Notes under the pieces: generated by a model
The model's database searches: none
What the model was told of the DNA's origin: nothing
The model's input: only the letters and a program-made list of their open reading frames with translations
Shown: in pieces, positions 51,785 through 58,964 of the stretch
Layout of the letters: each line of letters begins with the position of its first letter
Numbering within the stretch: position 1 is the first letter of the stretch
Translations under genes and position numbers: made by a program
Assembly: GCA_041739525.1 (NCBI GenBank)
Contig: JBGSNQ010000009.1
Span: 1-64,000, forward strand
From: DATJGR01 sp041739525
GTDB taxonomy: Bacteria; Pseudomonadota; Gammaproteobacteria; Pseudomonadales; Azotimanducaceae
Direction: 5' to 3'
Length of the DNA: 64,000 nt

Positions 51785-52140
51785 GGGGGCGACTTGGCTT
51801 CGACGGCGGTAACAACGCCAAAGGTGCATGCCGAGAGGGTAGTAACTCTCGTAAATCAATTACTGCAGCTATTTATAGTTGCCAACGACGAAAACTACGC
51901 ACTAGCCGCTTAAGCCGGCTAACGCTGACGATTGCTGCCTGTGGCATGAAATCAGCGGCACGTTTCACAGGATCGCGCACAACGCCTCGCCCGGGGCCGC
52001 GTCGTTAAAACCAATCGGGATCGCTTGGGACACCCTGCTCGCCGGGTCGACCTGAAGCTAAATCAATAGACGAAACTAAGCATGTAGATCCGATGGTCGC
52101 GTGCCGACGGACGCGGGTTCAACTCCCGCCGCCTCCACCA
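51785..52140 (+). ncRNA. ssrA: Transfer-messenger RNA
   Basis: tmRNA rescues stalled ribosomes. The 356-base RNA begins GGGGGCG and ends CGCCTCC-A-CCA, giving a seven-pair acceptor with the G3-U70 wobble that alanyl-tRNA synthetase reads. The tag frame starts at GCC 51891 and encodes ANDENYALAA before TAA (51921-51923). The T-arm GGTTCAACTCC is near the 3' end. A TACACT -10-like element lies about 25 bases upstream, with a poor -35. Confidence 0.97.
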
Positions 52141-52162
52141 ATTGACCGATCCGGTCCCAAAA

Positions 52163-52203
52163 AAAGCCAGAACGCGCCGAAACGCGGCGCTTCTGGCTTT
52201 CTT
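52163..52203 (+). terminator. Intrinsic terminator after ssrA
   Basis: AGCCAGAA and TTCTGGCT form the base, and CGCCG/CGGCG the upper part, of a stem followed by TTTCTTC. It begins 23 bases after the tmRNA 3' end. It also has A-rich sequence on the left, so it could work in both directions. Confidence 0.85.
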
Positions 52204-52330
52204 CATTGCCCAAATCGAAGCCCTGAACATTGAACCTGCAGCCCTCGTGTAACCACTGGGGGATCCCCGTAATTGAACCAGCGCCGCCGCGCGCGATACT
52301 GCACCTCTTAACGTGCAGCGCAGGCTCTCC

Positions 52331-52567
52331 ATGACACATCCCAACGTCGGGGGCCAGGATCCCGAACTGAAGAACTCTCCCATTGTGGGTGACGACGACG
52401 ATGAGCTGGACGACGCGCCGCTCGACGAAGCCTCCGAGGCGAGTGTTTGTTTCTTCAACAGCGAGTCTTTCGCACCAGGCAGCATCGTTCGCAGCGGCAC
52501 GCTGATGTTGCGCTGCGAATTTGGAGTCTGGGTACCGATCGCCGGCAGCGATCCCGACAACCCGTAA
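52331..52567 (+). CDS. Small acidic DUF1496-like protein
   Basis: A 78-residue hypothetical protein. The first half is acidic (VGDDDDELDDAPLDEASE). The second half reads CFFN....F.PGSIVRSG...LRCEFGVWVPI. Two cysteines, the N, G-S-I-V and W spacing resemble DUF1496-type small proteins, a family without a known role. The ATG at 52331 is preferred over one six codons earlier. It is expressed, if at all, after the ssrA terminator and 50 bases before the next gene. Confidence 0.6.
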   Translation: MTHPNVGGQDPELKNSPIVGDDDDELDDAPLDEASEASVCFFNSESFAPGSIVRSGTLMLRCEFGVWVPIAGSDPDNP

Positions 52568-52617
52568 GGGAACTCCGTCCGTTCGGCAGACGCTGACGCC
52601 TACGAGGAACAAGGCGC

Positions 52618-54612
52618 ATGGACACGCAGAGACTCCGCAACGAGATGGTAGAGCGGCAGATCGCCGCGCGCGGCGTACGCGACCCACGCGTGCTGACGGC
52701 GATGCGCACGGTGCCGCGCGAGCATTTCATGCCGCCGGAACTCGAGGAATTCGCGTACGAGGATTCGCCGCAACCGCTGCCGCGCGGCCAGACAATCTCG
52801 CAACCCTACATCGTCGCGTTGATGGCGGAAGCGTTGCGCTTGAAGGGCGGCGAGACGGTGCTCGAGATCGGCGCCGGTTTCGGATACGCCGCGGCCGTGC
52901 TCGGTCAGATCGCCCGAAACGTTTATACGGTCGAGACGATCGAGGAACTCGCCCGCGCCGCGCAGACGAATCTGGCCCGACAGGGCTATGTGAACGTGCA
53001 TGTACGCCATGGCGACGGAACGCTGGGCTGGCTCGAGCATGCGCCGTACGACGCGATCGTCGTGGCCGCTGGCGGACCGAGCGTTCCCGAAGCCTTGAAA
53101 CAGCAATTGAAGATCGGCGGACGACTGGTGATTCCGGTGGGCGTCGATCCGCGCGCGCAGGAACTGGTCCGCGTCACGCGCACGTCGCAGGTGACGTTCG
53201 ATACCGAAGATCTCGCCGATGTGCGCTTCGTGCCGCTGATCGGCGCGCAAGGCTGGGAAGACGGCGCGCCGATTCCGGCAGAACCTCGTAAGCCGGCTGC
53301 CGCGAAGCCGCCGGTCGCCGACACTCTGGTCGCGCAGATACAGGCGGGTTGCGAGCCTTTTCCTGACATAGATTCGTTCTCGCCCGATGCGTTGCTCGAT
53401 CGCATCGGCGACGCGCGGGTGGTGTTGATCGGCGAAGCATCGCACGGCACCTCCGAGTTCTACCGGCTGCGCGCCCGCATCACGCAGGCGCTCATCACGC
53501 AGAAGAATTTCCGCTTCGTCGCCATCGAAGGCGATTGGCCGGATGCTGCGCGCATCGATCACTACGTGCGCCACATGGAGTATCCGCCGTCCGAGTGGCA
53601 GGCGTTCGCGCGCTTTCCAACCTGGATGTGGCGCAACGTCGAAACCGCGGCGTTCGTGGACTGGCTGCACAGTCGGAACGCCAACGTCCCGTTCGAGGGG
53701 CGCGTCGCGTTCTACGGCCTCGATATGTACAGCATGTATACGTCTGTGCAGGCGGTGCTCGCGTATCTCGATGACGTCGATCCGCCGGCCGCGGAGGTTG
53801 CACGCACACGTTATGGCTGTCTCACGCCGTGGCAAGGTGACCCGGCGAGCTACGGTCAAGCGGCGCTGAGTGGTCAGTTCCGCAAATGCGAAGAGGGTGT
53901 CGTGCGGATGCTGGTCGACATCCTGCAGAAGCGCGACCGGTACACGGCCAACGACGGCGAGCGCTACCTCGACGCCACACAGAACGCGCGCCTCGTCGCG
54001 AGTGCAGAGCGCTACTACCGGACCATGTACTACGGCTCACGCGCGTCGTGGAATCTGCGCGACAGCCACATGTACGACACGCTGCAGAACCTGCTCGCAT
54101 TCCACGGTCCTGACACGAAGGCCGTCGTATGGGCGCACAACTCGCACATCGGCAACGCGCTGGCCACCGAGATGTCCGCGCGCGGCGAACACAACATCGG
54201 CCAGTTGTGCCGCGAACACTTCGGCAGAAACGTCTATGCGATCGGCTTCGGTACCCACGATGGTACGGTCGCGGCCGCGTCGAACTGGGATGCACCGATG
54301 GAGATCAAAAACGTCCGGCCTTCGCATCCGAACAGCTACGAGCACCTGTGCCATTCCACCGGCACAGCGCGGTTCCTGTTGCCGTTGCGCGGCGCCGATG
54401 CGCGTCTGATCGGTGCGCTGACCAAGCCGCGCCTCGAGCGTGCGATCGGCGTCATCTACCGGCCCGACAGCGAACTGGCGAGTCACTACTTCCAGGTGAA
54501 CCTGCCGCAGCAGTTCGACGAATACGTCTGGTTCGATCGCACGAAAGCGGTGACGCCGTTTGAAACGCACATGCTCGCGGGGTTGCCCGACACCTATCCG
54601 TTCGGGTTGTAG
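52618..54612 (+). CDS. Fusion: protein-L-isoaspartate methyltransferase + erythromycin esterase-like
   Basis: One 664-residue frame with two enzymes. Residues 1-215 match PCMT, which repairs isoaspartate in damaged proteins, with MVERQIAARGVRDPRVLTAM, the ISQPYIVALMAEAL block and SAM loop VLEIGAGFGY (81-90). After a Pro/Ala-rich linker (about 218-235), residues 250-660 match the erythromycin esterase/EreA-like hydrolase family, including IGEASHGTSEFYRLR (H about 276), EGDWPDA and WAHNSHIGNA. The cytosolic substrate of the second domain is unknown; resistance should not be assumed. A GAGGAAC ribosome site precedes the ATG. Confidence 0.88.
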   Translation: MDTQRLRNEMVERQIAARGVRDPRVLTAMRTVPREHFMPPELEEFAYEDSPQPLPRGQTISQPYIVALMAEALRLKGGETVLEIGAGFGYAAAVLGQIARNVYTVETIEELARAAQTNLARQGYVNVHVRHGDGTLGWLEHAPYDAIVVAAGGPSVPEALKQQLKIGGRLVIPVGVDPRAQELVRVTRTSQVTFDTEDLADVRFVPLIGAQGWEDGAPIPAEPRKPAAAKPPVADTLVAQIQAGCEPFPDIDSFSPDALLDRIGDARVVLIGEASHGTSEFYRLRARITQALITQKNFRFVAIEGDWPDAARIDHYVRHMEYPPSEWQAFARFPTWMWRNVETAAFVDWLHSRNANVPFEGRVAFYGLDMYSMYTSVQAVLAYLDDVDPPAAEVARTRYGCLTPWQGDPASYGQAALSGQFRKCEEGVVRMLVDILQKRDRYTANDGERYLDATQNARLVASAERYYRTMYYGSRASWNLRDSHMYDTLQNLLAFHGPDTKAVVWAHNSHIGNALATEMSARGEHNIGQLCREHFGRNVYAIGFGTHDGTVAAASNWDAPMEIKNVRPSHPNSYEHLCHSTGTARFLLPLRGADARLIGALTKPRLERAIGVIYRPDSELASHYFQVNLPQQFDEYVWFDRTKAVTPFETHMLAGLPDTYPFGL

Positions 54613-54614
54613 CG

Positions 54615-55307
54615 ATGACGGCGCTGGCCGACATCGACTACGTGCTGGCGAAGCTGCGCTGGATGGAGACTTCGCGAATCTGGCCGAACGGACGGCGCTA
54701 TCTGTGGACCGATGCGTTCGGTGTGGTTCTGCTGGCGTCGCTGTATCGTCAGTTGAACGAGCCCAAATACCTGGCGCAGGCGGAAGGCGTCGTCAGCGAA
54801 GTGGAGCGCGTGCTCGGTCGCCCGCGCGGCATCCGCATCGGCGAAGCAGCGGACCGTGACGGCCAGTATTTCCACTATCTGGCGATGTGGCTCTACGCGT
54901 TGGCGGTGCTGGGCCGTTTCAAGCCCGAATACACACAGCGAGGCGTCGCGCTGGTACGGCAGATTCACGGTGCATTCGTGGTCCCGCACCGTGGCGTACT
55001 GTGGAAGATGCGTGAAGACCTGTCGGCGCCCTATCCCGGTTACGGCTTCGGCGCGCTGGACGCATTCGACGGCTATGTCTCCTATCGGCTGCTGGATCCA
55101 AGCGCGCTCGCGCGCGAGATCGACGACATGCACGCTCTGATCGATGCAACTTACGGACGGCTGAACGTCACGCAGGATCTCTGCGACACACCCGGTATTC
55201 ACGCAGCACCCGGGGGTGACTCGACCGAAAGCCCGATACACGCGCCTCTGCAGTTCTGTTGGCGCTACAGTACACCCTCGGTCTCTCATTGTTCAGGCAA
55301 GACCTGA
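54615..55307 (+). CDS. Truncated hypothetical protein (six-hairpin-glycosidase-like)
   Basis: A 230-residue protein starting two bases after the fusion gene. Residues 1-190 are rich in helical repeats with RYLWTDAFGVVLLASLYRQL, RDGQYFHYLAMWLYAL and LWKMREDLSAPYPG..DAFDGY. This resembles a longer uncharacterised family of (alpha/alpha)-barrel proteins of roughly 370 residues. After VTQDL (about 55175) the sequence becomes unlike the family, and no continuation is found in another frame. It therefore looks like a 3'-truncated gene whose last 40 codons run into foreign sequence. Family and length are from memory. Confidence 0.6.
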   Translation: MTALADIDYVLAKLRWMETSRIWPNGRRYLWTDAFGVVLLASLYRQLNEPKYLAQAEGVVSEVERVLGRPRGIRIGEAADRDGQYFHYLAMWLYALAVLGRFKPEYTQRGVALVRQIHGAFVVPHRGVLWKMREDLSAPYPGYGFGALDAFDGYVSYRLLDPSALAREIDDMHALIDATYGRLNVTQDLCDTPGIHAAPGGDSTESPIHAPLQFCWRYSTPSVSHCSGKT

Positions 55308-55464
55308 TTCCGCAACCTCGCCGAGAAGGCACTCGATGGACCAGCGCGCCTCGATTCGCTGACTTGCCTCTGCAACCGGGTTCCGACCAGCGCGTTTGTT
55401 GTCACAGTGACGTCACGTTCCTCTCGCAGCATTCCGCGGCACCTGCAAAACGAGGCACGATTCC
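55308..55464. other. Intergenic stretch, no gene recognised
   Basis: These 157 bases follow the apparent breakpoint of the truncated gene. An open frame of 69 codons (55259-55468) crosses them but has no family resemblance. Nothing else is visible. Confidence 0.5.
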
Positions 55465-55866
55465 ATGATGAAGGAAGCACATCAGCAAGACTCCCCAACG
55501 GTGGCGGAGCTTCGTGCATTTGTTGGGAACCCACCGGAGGCCCTCCCAGAATGCGCGAAACTGGCATGGCGTGAGATCGTCGGATCGCTGCCGGCTGACT
55601 GGTTCGACGGGCGCGATCGACAATTGCTTCAGGAATACTGTCTCACCACCGCAATCTTCCTGCCCCAGCTCGATGCACTGATCGACGCTGCGGGTATTTC
55701 CGGTGGAGCATTGCGAACCCGCGACGCCCTCACGAAGCGAGCCACACAATTGGCCAGGCAACTCCGCCTGCGTGCTTCTGAGCACCCGCGTCAGTACAGA
55801 CCGCTCCAGATCAATCTGCCATCTGCTTTGGACGAACCGTTGGTGCTGGACCATTGCGACGTATGA
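55465..55866 (+). CDS. Orphan phage terminase small subunit, P27 family
   Basis: A 133-residue protein with the P27-type pattern: NPPEALPECAKLAWREIVGSLPADW, then DRQLLQEYCLTTAIFLPQLDALIDAAG and a Leu/Arg-rich helix (ATQLARQLRLRASEHPRQY). In phages this subunit recognises DNA and hands it to the large terminase. No large terminase, portal or capsid gene is near, so this is either a prophage remnant or a domesticated small DNA-binding protein. Two adjacent ATG codons begin it. Confidence 0.7.
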   Translation: MMKEAHQQDSPTVAELRAFVGNPPEALPECAKLAWREIVGSLPADWFDGRDRQLLQEYCLTTAIFLPQLDALIDAAGISGGALRTRDALTKRATQLARQLRLRASEHPRQYRPLQINLPSALDEPLVLDHCDV

Positions 55867-55974
55867 CTGCGTCGCACCTCGCGGCCGAGTCGATCGGTTA
55901 GCGTTCATCGACTGTCACGGACCTTTCACTCACTACGTGCAGACTACTCAGCAACACCCGTTGGTTGCTTTGCG

Positions 55975-56685
55975 ATGAAGTGCCGTCTTCAAACAACAGC
56001 GTTGGCGCTGCTCCCGTTCGCATCTTTGAGCTCCGCTGCGCCGCCGCCCTCACCGATTGAGTACACCCTCTTTGATCGCGCGGCGGTCACGGCATGGCAT
56101 GAGACAGTCTCGTCGCATGGAGACACCCCGATCGCGGCATATGTCCGGAGCATTCTCGACTGGGTCCAGGTGAGCGACGCCCGGCCTTCGAACGTGTCGT
56201 CGTTCATCATTCGCGATTCATGGATTCGCCCGGGTTCATCGGCGCTGCTCAGTTGGAACAGTCCGGGCAGTGACCGCTGCTCGGCCCTCTTTGGATGGGC
56301 CGGGGAACTGCCCCCTCGAGGAACGGCGATGGTGGGTCCGGTGTATGACGACACCGCCTTCGCCCTCAACTGCTCCGGATCGCTGAATGGGGTGCCCCAC
56401 ACAGACTTCATGATGACCGCGATAACGATGCGCCGGGCGCGGTTGTCATGGCACGGCCTTGACGGCGAAGGCGTACCTGTCGCACCGGATTCGAGCGGCG
56501 GTTTCCTCGTTCGATACGGCGTTCAACCGGTGGAACTGAAGGCAAGCATCAGGCTTCCCGATGCGGCGCTGCGGGAGTGGACGCTGATCCTCGAGCCAGG
56601 CACGTACTACTTCCGAGTCGCATCGCTCGACGCGATGGGCAACGAGACCGGCTACTCCAACGTCGCCGCCAAACAAATCGAGTAA
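55975..56685 (+). CDS. Secreted protein with C-terminal fibronectin type III domain
   Basis: A 236-residue hypothetical protein. Residues 1-22 form a signal peptide (MKCRLQTTALALLPFASLSSAAP). The C-terminal 95 residues show the FN3 pattern: ARLSWHGLDGEGVPV.....GFLVRYG, then LILEPGTYYFRVASLDAMGNETGYSN. The middle has two cysteines and no known motif. It is probably periplasmic or extracellular. It is convergent with the DsbC-like gene (24 bases between). Confidence 0.65.
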   Translation: MKCRLQTTALALLPFASLSSAAPPPSPIEYTLFDRAAVTAWHETVSSHGDTPIAAYVRSILDWVQVSDARPSNVSSFIIRDSWIRPGSSALLSWNSPGSDRCSALFGWAGELPPRGTAMVGPVYDDTAFALNCSGSLNGVPHTDFMMTAITMRRARLSWHGLDGEGVPVAPDSSGGFLVRYGVQPVELKASIRLPDAALREWTLILEPGTYYFRVASLDAMGNETGYSNVAAKQIE

Positions 56686-56709
56686 GCCGCCTTTGGTCGC
56701 AGCGCGAAG

Positions 56710-57444
56710 TCAGATACCCAGCGTGTTTCCGAGGTCGCCAGCGGTGACAAATCCACCGACTAAGCGACCGTCTTCGAGGACGATCGCCGGCGTACCGGTC
56801 AGTCCAGCGAGATGGCCGAGCTCGTACTCTTGCGCGACTGGGTTGTCACACGTCTTCGTCGGCAGGTCCTCGCCTCGCTTCATCCGTGTGATTGCGTCCT
56901 GGCGATCGCTCGAGCACCACACGGTCACCAGCTTCTCGTAGCCCGGCGAGCCGACGCCGGCACGCGGATAGGCAAGGTATCGGACCTCGATGCCCATCTT
57001 GTTCATCTGCGGCACCTCCTGGTGCAGCTTCCTGCAATAGCCGCAATCGACATCGGTAAACACCGTCACCACCGCTTTGCGCTGACCTTGCGCAGGAAAG
57101 ATCGCCATGTCGTCCGGCGACACGGCGGCGATCAGATCCCTGCGCTTTTCATCGCGCGCCTTCTCGGCCAGGTTGATCAGGGAATCCCCGCCCATCTCGA
57201 ACAGGTCGCCTGCAATCAGATAGCGACCATCGCTCGACGCATACAACACGCTACCGCCGGCCAATTCGATCGCGATCAACCCCGGAACCGGCGCTGGGGT
57301 TACCTTTACGATCGAGAGGTTCGGGCGCAGCGCTTTCAGTTTTGCAACGACGGTATCCGCGCCCGGTACGCCAACCACCTCGGCAGACGTCGCGCTGCCG
57401 CACAGCAACGACGCGAAAACCAGAACGACGACGCGAAGCACCAT
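56710..57444 (-). CDS. dsbC: Thiol:disulfide interchange protein, DsbC family
   Basis: Periplasmic disulfide isomerase. From ATG 57444 the 244-residue product has a signal peptide (about 1-21), an N-terminal dimerisation domain (SVLYASSDGRYLIAGDLFEM) and a thioredoxin domain. The active site is C134-G-Y-C137 and the cis-proline is in LTGTPAIV. A second Cys pair (VTVWC.....TKTC) matches DsbC. The longer open frame upstream lacks a signal sequence and is rejected. It is divergent from the glycosyltransferase gene. Confidence 0.92.
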   Translation of the reverse strand: MVLRVVVLVFASLLCGSATSAEVVGVPGADTVVAKLKALRPNLSIVKVTPAPVPGLIAIELAGGSVLYASSDGRYLIAGDLFEMGGDSLINLAEKARDEKRRDLIAAVSPDDMAIFPAQGQRKAVVTVFTDVDCGYCRKLHQEVPQMNKMGIEVRYLAYPRAGVGSPGYEKLVTVWCSSDRQDAITRMKRGEDLPTKTCDNPVAQEYELGHLAGLTGTPAIVLEDGRLVGGFVTAGDLGNTLGI

Positions 57445-57777
57445 CGGGAGACCTCTGAAGGAACGGAGCAGAAGAGCCGAATGATCGACCAATCGCGTTG
57501 CAGTTTCGTGACGTAGCGCGGTCAGCAAGCCACGCGAGCTATTCCGAGCACCTTCACCTAACGCGATCGCTGAGGGGCGTCGCGCCGCGAAGGACCAACA
57601 CCTCGGCACCCACCGCAACCCAGCATACGTCGGGACAAGCCGTCCACGCAGAAGCGCCTGAAGGGACCGCTTGCCGACGCGGGGCTCGATAGACCTCAGC
57701 CTCGGTGCTGTCACGCAATTGCGACAATTGTCCGGGAGACTAACTGCCATCACCAAGGTCACACAGTCGCGAGTGGG
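57445..57777. other. dsbC-glycosyltransferase intergenic region
   Basis: These 333 bases hold no supported gene. Near the right end two adjacent palindromes centred on CAATTG (57715-57732) lie about 45 bases before the glycosyltransferase start. No clear promoter was recognised. Confidence 0.55.
57715..57732. repeat. Tandem CAATTG palindromes
   Basis: GCAATTGC (57715-57722) abuts GACAATTGTC (57723-57732). Both are perfect palindromes with the same core, upstream of the exopolysaccharide genes. They could be a regulator site; this is position-based inference. Confidence 0.4.
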
Positions 57778-58926
57778 ATGGACAGGCTCACGGTCATAGT
57801 TGTCGGTCCACTGCCGCCGCCGATACATGGAGTGACGGTAGCCATAAGGCGGCTACTCGAATCTCACGTCGCCGACCGCTGCCGGCTGGTTCATCTCGAC
57901 ACCTCGGATCATCGCGACGTCTCCACCATCGGGGCGGCGGACCTGCTCAACTATTGGCGCGGTATCAGGAGCTACCTGACGCTCATGGGGTACTGCCTGA
58001 AGTACCGTCCCGACGTCGTGTATGTCCCGATCTCCCAGTCCCTGATCGGTTATCTGCGGGATTCCGTCTACTTCATCATCGCGCGCCTCCTGTCGCGGGC
58101 GAACGTCATCATTCACCTTCACGGTGGTCATTTCGGCCGGTTCTACGAGGCGAGGAACGGCTGCACGAAGAGGTACGTAGACTTCACGATGGGGCTGGTT
58201 GACAGAGCCGTTGTTCTGGGTCGGACCTTCATTCCGATCTTCTCCCGCTGGCTGCCCGACAACAGAATCGACGTGGTGCCCAACGGGGCTGACCGGCTCA
58301 CATCGGGAGCCGAAGAGAAGCTGGCGAAGCAAGGGCGCCAAGTCCGCTCCATCACGTTTCTCAGCAGCCTGATGAGGACCAAGGGCATTCTCGACTTCGT
58401 CATCGCCGCGACCCTTTGCCTCGACGAAGAGCCGGATCTCGATTTCACGATTGCAGGCGAATGGTGGAACGAAGACCGCACCATCAGAGAAGAGACGCTT
58501 GCATCGATCGACGCGCGCCACGCAGACAGAATCTCGTTCCTTGGTCTCGTGACGGGTCAGAAAAAGGACGATCTGTTTCTCCGCACCGACATCTTCGTCC
58601 TGCCGACCTACTATCCATTCGAGGGGCAACCCACCGTCATCATCGAAGCCATGGCAGCCGGGTGTCCCGTCGTATCGACGCGCCATGCAGCGATACCGGA
58701 AACGGTCATCGATGGCGTCACCGGCCTCCTGATTCAGCCGCGTGACACTGAGGCACTCGCCGCCGCCATCCTGTCGCTGGTTCACGACGCCGCGAAATTC
58801 CAGCAGATGTCGGTTGCTGCGCTCGAACGCTACCGAGCTCTCTACACGTCCGAACGAAGCAACGACCTGTTGCTCCGCTCGTTCGAGTCCACCTTCATCA
58901 GCGAGCCGCGCCACACCTCCGCGTGA
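57778..58926 (+). CDS. Glycosyltransferase family 4 (GT-B)
   Basis: A 382-residue GT-B glycosyltransferase. N-terminal VVGPLPPPIHGVTVAIRRLL is the acceptor-side glycine motif. The C-terminal domain has FLSSLMRTKGILDFV and the EX7E retaining-enzyme motif FEGQPTVIIEAMAAGCPVVS. It likely adds a sugar to a lipid-linked exopolysaccharide unit; donor and acceptor cannot be read. It is the first of three same-strand genes. The downstream frame overlaps its stop, though the preferred start is 38 bases later. Confidence 0.88.
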   Translation: MDRLTVIVVGPLPPPIHGVTVAIRRLLESHVADRCRLVHLDTSDHRDVSTIGAADLLNYWRGIRSYLTLMGYCLKYRPDVVYVPISQSLIGYLRDSVYFIIARLLSRANVIIHLHGGHFGRFYEARNGCTKRYVDFTMGLVDRAVVLGRTFIPIFSRWLPDNRIDVVPNGADRLTSGAEEKLAKQGRQVRSITFLSSLMRTKGILDFVIAATLCLDEEPDLDFTIAGEWWNEDRTIREETLASIDARHADRISFLGLVTGQKKDDLFLRTDIFVLPTYYPFEGQPTVIIEAMAAGCPVVSTRHAAIPETVIDGVTGLLIQPRDTEALAAAILSLVHDAAKFQQMSVAALERYRALYTSERSNDLLLRSFESTFISEPRHTSA

Positions 58927-58964
58927 CGTGGTCAATCGTTAGCAAAACAGCAATGGGAAGACGA

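Noticed and set aside
52063..52560. Minus-strand frame of 165 codons containing a WRRRELNPRPS-type segment
   Set aside because: That segment is the antisense translation of the tmRNA T-arm and acceptor end, a well-known spurious protein seen beside tRNA-like genes. The frame also covers the opposite of the DUF1496-like gene.
57498..57692. 64-codon plus-strand frame before the glycosyltransferase
   Set aside because: No ribosome site, no hydrophobic or motif pattern, and irregular composition; probably chance.
56710..57828. 372-codon version of the DsbC-like gene
   Set aside because: The extra 128 N-terminal codons have no resemblance to the family and run across the promoter region; the ATG at 57444 starts a proper signal peptide.
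52100..58000. Duplicate of the ssrA 3' end marking an island attR site
   Set aside because: I looked for a second copy of the T-arm/acceptor sequence to the right of tmRNA and did not find one by eye; an exact search beyond the window would be needed.
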